A program made the translations under genes and the position numbers. Below are positions 10,701 through 21,015 of a stretch of 64,000 nt of DNA, one piece after another. How positions within the stretch are numbered: position 1 is the first letter of the stretch; each line of letters starts with the position of its first letter. The notes beneath the pieces are model-generated. The model searched no databases, was not told where the DNA came from, and saw nothing but the letters and a program-made list of their open reading frames with translations. The stretch is from Anadara kagoshimensis (lineage: Eukaryota > Mollusca > Bivalvia > Arcoida > Arcidae), in assembly GCA_021292105.1 (NCBI GenBank), contig CM037869.1, positions 31,666,008 to 31,730,007 of the forward strand, written 5' to 3'.

Positions 10701-13121
10701 AGATATAATTAACGTACGGAGATCTTTGAGATTTTTAGTGCATTGGCCATATACACCTGATGTAACAAACAACGCATATTTATTCATGTCCGCTTAGTAA
10801 GTTTACGTGTATATATACATCTGTACGTAGAAATATGTTTTGTGACAATTTACAACTGATATTACAGCAAGCTTTTACAATAGCATCGTCTCTAATGTAT
10901 TTAAAATTATCCTTAATATATCTGACATCCCATGTTTCTTCCATGCCCAATTTTTATTTCATACGTGGCTAGTGTAGATAGCTAAACAGAAGGTGTTTAC
11001 CCTTGTTTAACACCAGGCGTTACTTCCATGGTGGAGTTTGACGTAATTAACCTAACTTCCAAACTTCAAAGTTCTTACTTTGCTTTGTGATGTAATTTAG
11101 ACATGGATCGTTTTGTTCGTTTTTGATTTAGTCTATTCAGGGAAAACTTTTTAATACATGTATTTTTTCTAATATTCAGGTTTCCAAACTACAGCGAAAA
11201 TATCGGATACAGCGACTAAGGTTTATATTGGATTGAGTTTTGTAGGAGTAATATCTTTGATCATCACTGTTGTAATTGTTATCACATTGATCTTGTATTA
11301 CAAGAGGTACGTGTTCAAAACATTTATTCAATTTACAACTGGATTTGATGAATTCATTCATACTTATGCATGTTCCTCTTATGATATGAATTTTTATACT
11401 TTGAAATGTTGTATTTATTTTTTAAAGCAAACGTTGGCGGCTAAGTTTGATTATATTGATGATCTTAACTTCACAGTCGTACGTTGTATTTTAAAAAAAG
11501 TTCAATATAGTTATCTCGTATATATTAAAACATTACCATGACGTCCTGCTTGCTCTTTGTATATGTATTAACTAGCCTAATCTTCAGTTTTCAACTGTAC
11601 GTGTCCAATAAGTTGCTACAATGTACATTAACTAACGGAATGGACAGTTAGAATGAACAGCTAGATTTACTTAGCTACAGGTAGACTGACTATTCATATG
11701 AAACAGATAGTGTCAAATAGCAACAGAAAAACAGTACAAAAAATAAAAAGGGAAAATTGTTTATTTTTCACATTACTAGCTGATTTCAATGTTTTCACAT
11801 CATATAAAAAAGTTTAATTTAATTCCAGAATAAATAATTAGACTCCCTTCACAGACTTATTTTACTTTTGGATTTAGAAATTCCACAGGCTCTTCACTTG
11901 AACTTTCCACTATTTCAGAAATATTCACTATTTCATGTGTACTACATGTAGCTTTTTACTCCCATATTAGAACATTTACATTGAAAAATACTCCTTACAA
12001 TTACAACGAATAAAGCACATAATTTAATACTACGGCCGTTCGGCATCAGACCGATGCTCTTTTTTGGCAACCATTTGTTCATTTGGATTTATATTAAAAA
12101 TCTAGATGCTACTGTTGCACACAGTAATTAGTATAAAATCCTTAAATCCAACATTTTCACAAAAAATAGAAATAGTGCATCTTACTAATGATTATTATTT
12201 GTATAGGCATGTTACTAAGATTCAGTAAAGATGTGCCTTTACTATTTCATGACATTTTAAAAAATGATCTCAGCAGATGGAAAATTTATTCACCTTGTAA
12301 CAACTTACAAAAATCATGATTTTTACCTCACTATGTATGACGAATACTCTTAATTAAACACAGTGTGAAGTTACCTACTATTCACTGAATTTTTAATTGT
12401 GATCCCAAATTACCTGTTAATCAAAATCATTTTCACCTACAACTGTTTAACTATTTAATGAATATAGATTTGAAGTTTACACAACGATGTGCAATGTTTT
12501 ATGTTTAAGAGAAGCCTCAAACTGTTCATTCTGTGAGAGAAAGAATTAATATCGGCGCTCGCGCATCTATGAATTCTTTCTCTCACAGAATAAACAGTTT
12601 AAGGTTTTTCTCTATAACTGAATATGGTTTATTTAAATCAATACGCTGAAAAAAGGTTCGTATCCTTTATATTTTGTTCCTAACAATTTGTTTATTTGTA
12701 ATTTAATGTTATAAAAGTATTACTGTGACCAATGTCTGTTAAATACTTATAAAGATTTAACATAACATCATTAACATTAACAGTCTAAGACGATTATGTA
12801 AGAGTTTGTTTAACATGTATTAATTATTCATGTTATACGTTGTAATACTATTTAAACTACATTGATTATTATTATATTTTAGTCAGATCTGGATAATGAC
12901 AGTCTGTGACATATTGAATACAGCATCATGACTGTCTAGATAAATATTTCTAATAATGCAAGAAACAATAAAGATTTGTGTAAATTATTTCCTGTTTTGT
13001 TTCACTAATCTTTTTTTCTTTTTATTTTAGAAGGAACCTAGAGAAACTGAATGTGAAATCCAGGAAGTCATGGGCTTACAAGGCTTACCACAGACTGCAA
13101 CGAATAAACCAGGCATTATAA
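1646..13121 (+). CDS. Gene A: EGF-repeat transmembrane receptor with short tail, 5' incomplete
   Basis: Spliced model with exons 1646-1777, 3478-3612, 4007-4141, 9684-9900, 10307-10444, 11180-11306 and 13031-13121. Every EGF exon starts and ends in phase 1 between AG acceptors and GT donors. The EGF modules have the eight-cysteine MEGF or laminin-like pattern. Exon six encodes a membrane helix (about VYIGLSFVGVISLI onward) and the last exon a basic tail of about 30 residues ending at TAA. The role is probably cell-surface recognition; the ligand is unknown. Gene B has the same EGF-helix architecture but continues into two phosphatase domains, which are absent here. The 217-base fourth exon breaks the frame; skipping it would keep the frame and leave 253 codons including the stop. 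The signal peptide and further EGF exons should lie before the window. It could be a decoy receptor or a decaying copy. Confidence 0.65.
1855..2220 (+). mobile_element. Non-autonomous repeat, family M1, copy in gene A intron
   Basis: Starts near AATCCCAAGGTGTTAGCGTG and ends with an imperfect hairpin around GATATTGGGAAATATTG. Its whole length aligns by eye with the reverse complement of 51060-51425. It has no coding capacity. Confidence 0.65.
3228..3380 (-). mobile_element. Penelope-like tail fragment
   Basis: The minus-strand tail with CAGGAGGTGCTTACCCTTCC and TGGTGGACGTTCATGTG, in the intron before gene A EGF exon 2. Confidence 0.65.
3478..3612 (+). CDS. Gene A EGF exon 2, cysteine-poor
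   Basis: 135 bases in phase 1, starting ACKVGRYGEQCEKNCSIGC. The module keeps only six cysteines. The expected cysteine after the TG motif is replaced (TGKFDNGC) and the last one is missing (VGIQSKG). In laminin-type EGF modules these two belong to different disulphides, so the fold may be loosened. The splice sites look intact. Confidence 0.7.
3705..3815 (-). mobile_element. Penelope-like tail fragment
   Basis: The minus-strand tail end with CCCTGGTGGAAGTTTACGTG and TTCTGGATTGTGATTTGG. Confidence 0.65.
4007..4141 (+). CDS. Gene A EGF exon 3
   Basis: 135 bases, phase 1, acceptor aacag and donor gtatgt. It reads DCNAGKYGEQCNLNCSKNC and ends NWNGSKCQG. All eight cysteines are present, so this is the best-preserved module. 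The following intron is expanded by a large satellite array. Confidence 0.8.
4301..4666 (+). CDS. Orphan 121-residue frame, weakly like a Crypton-type recombinase N-terminal domain
   Basis: The frame includes AFTNINSDDLLTSKNTKYVT and later EIYSKSSMIAIRQGLNVF. A D-LL-x-KNTK segment followed by YxxSSMxxIRxxLN is the pattern I associate with the region ahead of Crypton-like tyrosine recombinases and KCTD1/QRICH1-type proteins. The core domain with the catalytic tyrosine does not follow, so it would be a fragment. It lies inside a gene A intron and may be fortuitous. Confidence 0.35.
   Translation: MAPELNQVTSLCPGGAVYCCHRIQNSIRRRAFTNINSDDLLTSKNTKYVTKYSVNIFNKVLEPGKLMFYGDRPYQHYFVWFLYKFSGTKRNEIYSKSSMIAIRQGLNVFIMLNKVNNSFEN
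4870..5095 (-). repeat. Dispersed repeat M4, copy in gene A intron
   Basis: On the minus strand it reads CAGCACTAGACGGCCGTTTC, then CAGTAGTGCTTGGACC and GAAATACTTCGCATAACG. Two plus-strand relatives lie at 31835 and 49735. Confidence 0.6.
5240..9015 (+). repeat. Satellite array, unit about 108 bp, about 34 copies
   Basis: Each unit contains ACAACGCGTAATTATTC, GCGCTTCGTGATTTTAG and CATTGGCCATATACACTAG. Two main unit types differ at the GATGTAAC or GTCAAC junction and at the CTAAAATTACTC or GCGACAATTGCG stretch. The first and last units are the most diverged. The array fills the intron between gene A EGF exons 3 and 4. A single partial unit lies at 10738-10780, two exons further on. Confidence 0.9.
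6661..8240 (+). repeat. Higher-order repeat within the satellite, period 1,080 bp
   Basis: The ordered series of variant units from 6661 recurs from 7741 at an offset of exactly 1,080 bases (ten units). It includes rare variants such as the TATACCCTAG and GCGAAGATTGCG units. The match stays clear for about 450 bases and then fades. Confidence 0.8.
9131..9290. mobile_element. Near-perfect palindrome, about 160 bp
   Basis: Arms of about 78 bases begin CACAGTGTGTAGGTACAACC and meet near GTCGCGCTTGTGCGAC. A second short palindrome, TATCACCACAGTGTGGTGATA, lies at 9467-9487. Its form is that of a fold-back inverted-repeat element. Confidence 0.75.
9684..9900 (+). CDS. Gene A EGF exon 4, frame-breaking length
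   Basis: The exon lies between tattttag and donor gtatat. The first module reads ECVDGYYGDTCIPCPRGC in frame. The second begins CNHSCPENC and then meets TGA; its end (TGDCSDGC, SGSRCNG) is readable only in another frame. The length of 217 is not divisible by three although both borders are phase 1, and part of the second module, including one cysteine, is missing. A short deletion or a base error would explain this. Skipping the exon preserves the frame. Confidence 0.65.
9928..10035 (+). mobile_element. Penelope-like tail fragment
   Basis: CCTGGTGGAAGTTAACGTG and GGATTGTGATTCGGACATGG, starting 28 bases after gene A EGF exon 4. Confidence 0.65.
10307..10444 (+). CDS. Gene A EGF exon 5
   Basis: 138 bases, phase 1, acceptor ccacag and donor gtaata. 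It reads CVVGFYGKECDTACPENC and ends NMTGNLCKG, with eight cysteines. Its layout (CKHxNMxG near the end) closely matches the single EGF exon of gene B at 26648-26785, which supports common descent. Confidence 0.8.
10970..11140 (+). mobile_element. Penelope-like tail fragment
   Basis: AGCTAAACAGAAGGTG, CATGGTGGAGTTTGACG and a degraded end, just before the gene A transmembrane exon. Confidence 0.6.
11180..11306 (+). CDS. Gene A transmembrane exon
   Basis: Encodes a short juxtamembrane stretch (GFQTTAKISDTATK) and then a helix rich in I, V and L, ending LILYYKR. It starts in phase 1 and ends in phase 2, exactly as the transmembrane exon of gene B does. The donor is gtacgt. Confidence 0.75.
11307..13030 (+). 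other. Last intron of gene A
   Basis: AT-rich sequence. Apart from the inverted-repeat element at 12507-12618 nothing is recognised. In-frame reading past the transmembrane exon donor (to 11541) is intron read-through. Confidence 0.6.
12507..12618. mobile_element. Short inverted-repeat element, about 112 bp
   Basis: Arms of about 40 bases carry CTGTGAGAGAAAGAATT and its complement around a GC-rich centre (CGGCGCTCGCGC). It lies in the last intron of gene A. Confidence 0.7.
13031..13121 (+). CDS. Gene A terminal cytoplasmic exon
   Basis: After acceptor tttattttag the phase-2 codon gives R, followed by RNLEKLNVKSRKSWAYK and a stop at 13119-13121. The tail is basic and short. No phosphatase exon follows within the next 11 kb. 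A PLE 3'-tail fragment starts just after the stop and an AATAAA lies at 13285-13290, so the likely 3' untranslated region is partly repeat-derived. Confidence 0.6.
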
Positions 13122-13134
13122 ATTCATAATACTC

Positions 13135-13270
13135 ACACAGCGTGTGTAGCTTCACTGATGGAAGTTCACGTGTCAAACCTATTTTCAAGCTTCAGTTTCT
13201 CTTTACTTTGAAATTATGATTTGGACATGAACATGATGAAAAATGCAAGTTTGTTTTTGATATACATGCA
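13135..13270 (+). mobile_element. Penelope-like tail after gene A stop codon
   Basis: GATGGAAGTTCACGTGTCAA and TTTACTTTGAAATTATGATTTGG match the tail consensus. It starts about 15 bases after the gene A stop and probably forms part of its 3' untranslated region. Confidence 0.6.
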
Positions 13271-13879
13271 TATAAAAGTCCATAAATAAACAGTTATATA
13301 TTTACTACACAATTATTTATTAATTTTTACTTGGTATATGTGTTTATCATGGGAGATGCTTACTGTTGGTACTAAGAATTAATGTTTAGCAGTATACTTT
13401 TATATAGCCTTTATGTACATACATTATTAATGCTATACAAGTTTTAATTACAATTTTGCATTCCGTTTTAACTATACATCGTATTTTAATCTATTTTTAA
13501 ATCTACTCCAATATTATTATATGATGAATATTTTCAGAACTTGAAATTGCAACATCTGGAATTATTTGATTCTTTAACAATTATTCAACTGAATCGTTTT
13601 CTTTATTTCATAGCCCGTAATAACAACAGATCCTACATGATGAGACATTAGTCTTAGGTGATCGCGGACGTATCAAAACTAATTCTGCTGAGGCATATAC
13701 AGAACTTAACATTATTGAAGTACGCCTCCCCAAAAAATGGAAGTAGTTAATAAATTCCAGAAACACATAAGTGATTTCTTATAGAACTGTAACTGATTAC
13801 GTTACAATTTTATCTGCGCACCAAACACTTTATCATTTTATCGAATTGTGTCTATCATTCAGTTCTCTTGATGAAGAAT

Positions 13880-14210
13880 CGAAGTTCCTCATATTGAAAT
13901 ACGTGTGTTATCGGGTTACTCAAAATGTTTATGACCGTCATCACAGCATCATTGTTAAGTTTGATGTCTCCATTTCAAGGAAAGTCCTGAATATATTTAA
14001 TGTCCAATAGTTCCATATTCCTTTCACTATAATTTTATTAAACACGTGGCGGATGTGTCTTGCTTACAGGAGGTGCTTTTTCTTCCGGAGCACCCGACCT
14101 CACTTCCCTGATGCAAGTTCACATGTTTAATCTAACTCGAGAGTTTCTTAGATTTTACTTTGCTTCTGGATTGTGATTCAGACATTGATTAGTATGTTTG
14201 TTTTTATGCT
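13880..14210 (+). mobile_element. Penelope-like element, 3' fragment
   Basis: The C-terminal coding end (DRHHSIIVKFDVSISR) is followed by the tail with GGTGCTTTTTCTTCCGGAGC. Moderately diverged. Confidence 0.75.
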
Positions 14211-14524
14211 GATTGCAATTGTCAAAGCATGAGTCATCAGTAAAGATTTACGAAAACCAGATATTGTTATATCATAATTCTCTTGTGTTGCTTAAAGCTC
14301 CAAATGTCTTAGATATTAGCTGTTTAGTGCTTTTTTATTTCTGGCAACAAAACTATGTTCTGTTTGAAAAGTTTTTATGTAACTCGGTATAAATATGAAA
14401 ACTCTAACGAATTCTCGTTTACTTGTTCATTGGTATAAATACGTAGTATAGTCAATTGCATTTAACTGTATTTTAAACCCCAATAAATTAAAACTTTCTC
14501 ATACAGAGATGTTCATATGGAATG

Positions 14525-14529
<5 letters not shown>

Positions 14530-14563
<34 letters not shown>
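14530..14563 (+). repeat. Poly(T) tract
   Basis: An uninterrupted run of more than 30 T. It could be the A-tail of a minus-strand retrotransposed copy, but no such copy is recognisable beside it. Confidence 0.9.
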
Positions 14564-14564
<1 letters not shown>

Positions 14565-15569
14565 AAATATCTGTTTTATAGATGATCAAACCTTAACTAG
14601 ATGTTTAATAATTCGTTTAAACAATTAATTAATTCGTCAGTCAATAACAATTTAGCTGATACGATCAGCTTTTAAGTCTATTTACATTACTATACCGTAT
14701 TAATAGTTATAATGTGAAATTACACAAGCAGATATAAGCCCGTGTGATCTCACTCCCGTACAAGCGATATCACACTCCCTCTCAAATGCCTGGATAATTG
14801 CTGGTATTTATTTGCTTCTTCAACTTATTCCTGCCTGCTTAAAGTATAATAAACAAATAAATGGTATTTAATGGTATATAAATAACCCTCTTGTTTCCCA
14901 TGAATTTAAACAGTGTTGATGATGCCGACTTAAATTCCAGCGCAACGTTGGCAGTGGAAAATTCATGTTCTCAATATAATATGAGGAAACGCAAATATTT
15001 TGTAGATTTTCAATCGGACAAGTATAAATCTATAATTCATGTATTTACATGAGCCGAATACAAATCATTGTTTCAAATGAATGCATGCATTATATTTCTT
15101 TTAATGCACCAAAATCTATTTTGGGTTGGTGTTAACAATGATAAAAACATTGAACATTGCGGTACTTGTCGAGTGATGAAATGATGACGAAAGAATTTAC
15201 TATTTACGTAGAACTTTTGTAAGGAGTAAAACGAAATGTAGCTCAAAAGCTTAGGTTGTATTTGAAACTTTTAATATACGTATTTTTTTTAAAAAAATTG
15301 GTAATGCCGAACTTGATTTTAAATCAATTTAGACCATCCGATATAAAAAAAAATCCATTCTTGAACTGCATTGGGGAAAACATGATGAAAAGTTTATAAT
15401 ATGACAATTTTGATACTTCACCTCTAATCAGCCGTCGAGTCTCGATATCAGTCCTCGGGCCTCCAGCCCTCGGGCAACTACGAGGTGTGATATAAAAATG
15501 GTCAATCTCTATAATATCTATATTTTTGATGGATTAATAGGATTAAAGTGCTGGTCAAGGATATATCAC

Positions 15570-16019
15570 TTATATACCTGCTTCTCCTGCTTATGGTGTA
15601 TTTGTTTCCCAATTAATACGCTATGGTAGAGCTTGTTCCCACTACGGGGACTTTGTACAACGAAGTAGGCTGCTTGCAAATAAATTGTTGACTCAGGGAT
15701 ATTGCAAGCCTAGGCTTATCAAAGCCCTCAAAAAGTTTTATGGCCGTCATCACAGTATTGTTGATAAGTTTGATGTCTCTGTGTCCAGGATTGCCTTGGA
15801 TATATTTGACGTCTCATAGTTCCATGTTCCTTTCACACAATTTTGATTACACACGTGACGGGTGTAGCTAGCTAAACAGGAGGTGCTTACCCTTCCGGAG
15901 CACCCGGCCTCACTTCCCTGGTGGAAGTTCACGTGTCTAACCTAACTTGTCAGTTCCAAAGTTTTTACTTTGCTTCTGGATTGTGATTCGGAAATGGATA
16001 AGTATGTTTGTTTTTGATT
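15570..16019 (+). mobile_element. Penelope-like element, 3' fragment, young
   Basis: Contains the last about 85 codons of the reverse transcriptase frame (ASPAYGVFVSQLIRYGR to FDVS) and the complete tail. It is almost identical to 51810-52252. Confidence 0.85.
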
Positions 16020-16934
16020 ATACCCAGACTTAACCAGGAAAAAGACAGAGATGATATTAAATTATTTGCACATTTATCTTTTAAGTGCTACACAAGTTTG
16101 GGCCTTTGTTTATGTTGTTTCATTATTAGTCCATCGTACTGGAACCTAGTTAATCAGATAAAATATCCGAAAAACCCCACTGCATATAAAATATACCCCA
16201 GGCCAATTCAATTGTCGTGAGATGCTATTTTGTAGTCCTTAACATGTTTTTCAGCATTAACACGGTGTTATCATTTTGAGAATCCTCATAGCTATATTAA
16301 TTACCAATTTCCCTTTATTATTTTAAATAAATGTCATACACAAGATTTTTATTTTTATAAACTGCTTCCCCACCTAGGCGGTCGGTATTAGGAGGACAGA
16401 GTCTTAACTGCTTCAATCGATGTCATGATAATCTTACTGCAGAACAGTATGCTTGTCTTTTGTGCCTTGACGCCGTGACGGACCACCTAAAAGTCGCCCG
16501 AGTCCACGCCAGTGCATGAAATACTTACATTTCACGTACACACAAATCTGCTCTTCATACGTTCATAAATTTCATCGCGACACAACATAACAATGAAGCT
16601 TTATTACATTATTGAAAAGTCAAAGCGAGAGACAACAAGCTACAATACAATCTTATGATGAAGACAGCTAATCAATAAATCATTATCCACTAAAACATAG
16701 TAAAACATTTTAAAACTGGAAAGGTAAGTCGAATATGTGTACTTCCAACAAAAAGGTTAGGCCAGGTGATCTGAAGTCAAAGACGAGACAAAATCAGACA
16801 AAACAAGGAAAACATATTGTAATCAGATATTAAAAATTGCTGACTTTGGATGCGCTCCGAATTTAATACCTAGCGGTTTGTTTAAATAATAGAGTCCTCA
16901 ACTATCTCATTTATTTTATAATCAATTTACTATA

Positions 16935-17285
16935 AGTTTGCTACTTGCAAATAAATTCTTGACTCAGGGATATTGCAAGCCTAGGCTTATCAAGGCCCTA
17001 AAAAGTTTTTTTTTGCTGTGAACACAGTATTGTTGATAAGTTCGATGTCTCTGTGTCAAGGATTGCCCTGGATATATATTTGACGTAACCTAGTTCGATG
17101 TTCCTTTTACAAAATTTTGAATTACACACGTGGAGGGTGTATCTATCAGGATGCTTTTCCTTCTGGAGCACCCTACCTCACTTCCCTGGTGAAAGTTCAC
17201 GTGTCTAACCTGACTAGTCAGTTCAGAGTTTTTACTTTGCTTCTTGGTTGTGGTTCGGACATGGATATACATGTTTGTTTTTAAC
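16935..17285 (+). mobile_element. Penelope-like element, 3' fragment
   Basis: The C-terminal coding end (from AAATAAATTCTTGACTCAGG) and the tail with CACACGTGGAGGGTG are present, clearly older than the 15570 copy. Confidence 0.75.
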
Positions 17286-18944
17286 TATAAATATATGCAT
17301 TTCAAGACAACAAATCATTCAAAAGGGAAGAAAGAAGTTTTAACTTTTAAGGCTACAAATAGTGGGATGCTTCATGATTTCGTTCCGATAAACACCGGTA
17401 CCGATTTAACTATTGTCGATAAAATTATACCGCTTGGTTAAACGAACAAAGTAATCTGTCAAAAATATTTTGTATGAGTTCAAATCAGAGTAATAAAATC
17501 AAAATGTTAAATACAAAATATTACTTAATTGTGAATATTGTATTGCGGTACTTTATAAGTTCATAAAAATTGAAAAGAAGAGTTTTAATTGAAAACAAGG
17601 TAGAAAGACACAAATGATTTTGACAGCGTTTGTATTACAAAACATTTTTCGTGGTATATGAAATACTAATATTATAAATGGATTGTTACCGTTCTGCTTG
17701 AAAACATAACATTTACATTTTTTATATTTAAATATCAAATTTTGCAAATTAAACCTTTGTTCTAGTTGTTTTTTTACAATCAGAATGATTATGATCAAAC
17801 TCCAATGCATATGTTAACGTGCCTCGAAATAAAATCATAAACATCACTTCAATCACTTTAAAATATAATTATAATAACATTTACAATGTCTCGTAATAAT
17901 TAAACCCTTAGTGACCTATGAAGCCATTTTATATCAATATACCATGTCGTCGAATTATTTTGAATTAGGATATTTCGACAACCTTTGAATTAAACTTACA
18001 TTTCTTTAATTTCTTCTGTACAGTAAACAAATACGAGAACGTCAATAATAAGAAAAATAAAACATTTTATTGATAATCATTAAATTGTTTTAAATGCATG
18101 CACGAGGAGCAGTGCTTGTTTAGAGTACATTTTAAATCGGTTGGCGTTATGTAAGACGTCTGTATATAATCAATAAACTGTGAACTGAAACAGTTCATTT
18201 ACCATTATCTATACTGATAATGTCCACATAATTATTTCATACATACAATTATGTCAATAAACATTTAAAGTCATAAATTTTATAAAACATTGGCAGACCT
18301 AAAGCCTGCGATAGGGTTTTTTACATATTAAATATGACATTAACTTTTCATGTCATGATAAGTAGGTTTTTTCTAGGTAAGGTGGGTGTAGAATATGTTT
18401 GGCAATAACAAAAAACACTAAATCATATTGGACATTATAATAAATTGAAAAGCATATAGAAAATGCTATGAATATCCCATTAACCCAGGATTTATGCCTT
18501 ACAATGTATATGGGGACTATCAAGCCTGCCGATCTTGTAGAAAGTTCATATATCCATACTTTGTATTTTCTAATTAAATGTTACTTTTTTACCAATTGTT
18601 CCCACGGAAATAAGTTGAAATGCAAAACTTTATTTTCGCGACAAAGTAGAATTTTATAATATATCAACATACTAGAATGTCTGCTAGATATAAATATATA
18701 CACACATAAGGTCTTTTTAGCACTTTAAAACACTGAACGCATATGATATTGCACACAATACACACATGTATAATGTTAAATAAAATTTTAATAAAAAGAA
18801 TATAGAGACATTTTAATCAATATATTATATAGAATATGAACTTACGTAATGTGTTTACGAAGCAGAAAAAAGACACTAATATATTCACATCGAGAAATGA
18901 CCTTTAAACGAACTCATCCATATCATCCTTTGAAATCAGTTTTC
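17286..18944. other. Intergenic stretch without recognised gene
   Basis: AT-rich, with only short frames that match nothing I know. It lies between PLE copies and the orphan first-exon block. Confidence 0.55.
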
Positions 18945-19031
18945 TATGTGTAATATATTCACTTCCTTGTTGTAGCTATATTGATGCATGTCAAAAAAGT
19001 TTTATCGTTTTCTCGAGAGTGTAACTTTAAG
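18945..19031 (+). promoter_or_regulatory. Orphan promoter and first-exon-like block
   Basis: Contains TGTAATATATTCACTTCC and ends with donor AAG|gtatgtatatat. It resembles 23771-23861 and 48381-48464, which lie about 0.9 kb before the signal exons of B and C. No signal-peptide exon follows at that distance here. Confidence 0.5.
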
Positions 19032-19646
19032 GTATGTATATATTTGGGTAAAATAATAATCACTAAACTGATAAATTCATCTTTTACCATTGGCTTAATT
19101 CTTATTTGCAGTTTAGTTTTTCAAAAGCACGTTTTCTTTCGTAATCTCTCAATGTGATCGATTTTAAAACGTTCTGTTTTTACAAAAGTAAATGTCTTAT
19201 TTTATATTTATGAGAAAACCTTTAGTTCATTCAATATTTATGAAAAAACGTCATGGATATTACACACGTTTTTAGTTTTGATTGTATTCCATCTTACGAT
19301 GAACCATATATTGAGAGCAAATGGCCCTAAAAATTGAGTTCATGATGACTTTGAAAGAAAACTAAGTGGATTGGAAAGCCAAAATAAAAGAGATTGCAAT
19401 CAAATATACATCAACGTACTTACTACCAATAAACATGGACGTTTTATACAGTTAACATCTGAATCAAAGAGTATAAAGAGCACTTTCGATCTATTATGTC
19501 CAAGGCACGACTTTGCGGACGTGGAATGCTGTTTATTCATAGAGACGACCATGTGTGAAAGATCTCATTATTATAAGTGTTGAAGAGATAGGATATATAC
19601 GAGAACAGAAAATAAATTGAACTGGCCTTTAAAGAAGTTGACATTT

Positions 19647-19653
19647 GATGATA

Positions 19654-19700
<47 letters not shown>
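19647..19700 (+). repeat. (GAT)n microsatellite
   Basis: About 17 GAT units with one early interruption, in intergenic sequence. Confidence 0.95.
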
Positions 19701-19701
<1 letters not shown>

Positions 19702-20037
19702 AAAACGAACACCGAGAGTTTAATATTGTCATGATTATGATCTTTTAGCCTTTTAGCTTGTTGTTTTAAGATGTAGAAATTAAAAGTGTCGACAAGCTAA
19801 TTTTATCAGCTGTTCGTCTTAGGTTTGGATTCTTTGATTACTTTGTTCTTATAAACAGTCCTGGATTATTTTTGAGAGTACTTGTAAAATAATGTTCCGG
19901 TCGCACTATTTAGATTTGATTCAACAACATCCATTACAATGTAATCCAAAAACAATCAGCAAAGCTACAATATAAATTGTCTAATCAAATCCTTGTATTT
20001 TACGCCGAGCTAGGATGACTGTGGCGTCTACTGTAAA

Positions 20038-20120
20038 CTAACTTTTATTTGGAGATATTAACTTTTGAAATTCGCTTGTCTAAAACAGTTTGCGAATATT
20101 ATTATTTGCGGTATTTTCTC
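20038..20120 (+). mobile_element. Partial relative of element M3
   Basis: TACTGTAAACTAACTTTTAT, GATATTAACTTTTG and TTTGCGGTA follow the same order as 32859-32935. Confidence 0.5.
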
Positions 20121-20269
20121 TAGCTTAATATTTGGAATAAACAATACCATTTTTCATAAATAAGTTTGTGTCATTTGGTTTTTTGCGATTATTCTATACT
20201 TGCGAAACACGTGGGAACAAACGTTTGCAGTTTGTATGTTTTACCTAAAGGTATGTTCCTCCTATTTAG

Positions 20270-21015
20270 CGTTTGTACCTCTATCTACCGCTACTTCATC
20301 TATCGTTACATCTGTACACAGCCATTAATCAAATACTGCCCTTCATAGCTCTTGTATCTCTACCTACCGCTACCTCATCTATCGACACATCTGTACACAG
20401 CAATTCAACATATGCTGCTCTTCACAACGCTTGTATCTCTTCATGTCCCGTCTTCATCTATCGTTACATCTGTTCACCGCAATTCAACATATACTGCTCT
20501 TCACAGCGCTTCTTTCTCTATATGTCGCTACTTCATCTATCGTTAAATCTGTAAACCGCAATTAGGCATATGCTGCCCTTCACAGCGCTTGTTTCTCTAC
20601 CTACCGCTACTTCATCTATCAACACATCTTTCTACAGCAATTAAACATATGCTGCATTTCACAGCGCTTCTATCTCTACCTACCGCTACTTGATCTATCG
20701 ACACATCTTTTTACAGCAATTAAACATATGCTGCCCTTCACAGCGCTTGTATCTCTACCTACCGCTACTTCATCTATCGACGCATCTGTATACAGCAATT
20801 AAACATATGCTGCCCTTCACAGCGCTTGTATCTCTATCTACCGCTACTTCATCTCTCGACACATCTGTACACAGCAATTAAACAAATGTTGTCCTTCACA
20901 GCGCTTGTTTCTCTACTTACCGCTGCTTCATCAAGCGACACATCTGTACACCGCAATTAAACATATGCTGCCCTTCACAGCGCTTCTATCTCAACCTACC
21001 GCTCTTTATATCCTT
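20270..21015 (+). repeat. Minisatellite, unit 79 bp, about 9.5 copies
   Basis: The unit contains TCTCTACCTACCGCTACTTC, CGACACATCTGTACACAGC and CATATGCTGCCCTTCACAG. Copies start near 20270, 20349, 20428, 20507, 20586, 20665, 20744, 20823, 20902 and 20981. Because 79 is not a multiple of three, open frames across it are by-products. Confidence 0.88.

Larger units (their letters stand above)
19032..20269. other. Intergenic stretch after the orphan first exon
   Basis: Holds the GAT microsatellite and the partial M3 element. No signal-peptide or EGF exon of the receptor family was found. Confidence 0.55.

Noticed and set aside
20166-20881. Several plus-strand frames rich in LYLPLLHLS
   Set aside because: They are translations of the 79-bp minisatellite, whose period is not a multiple of three, so all frames look alike.
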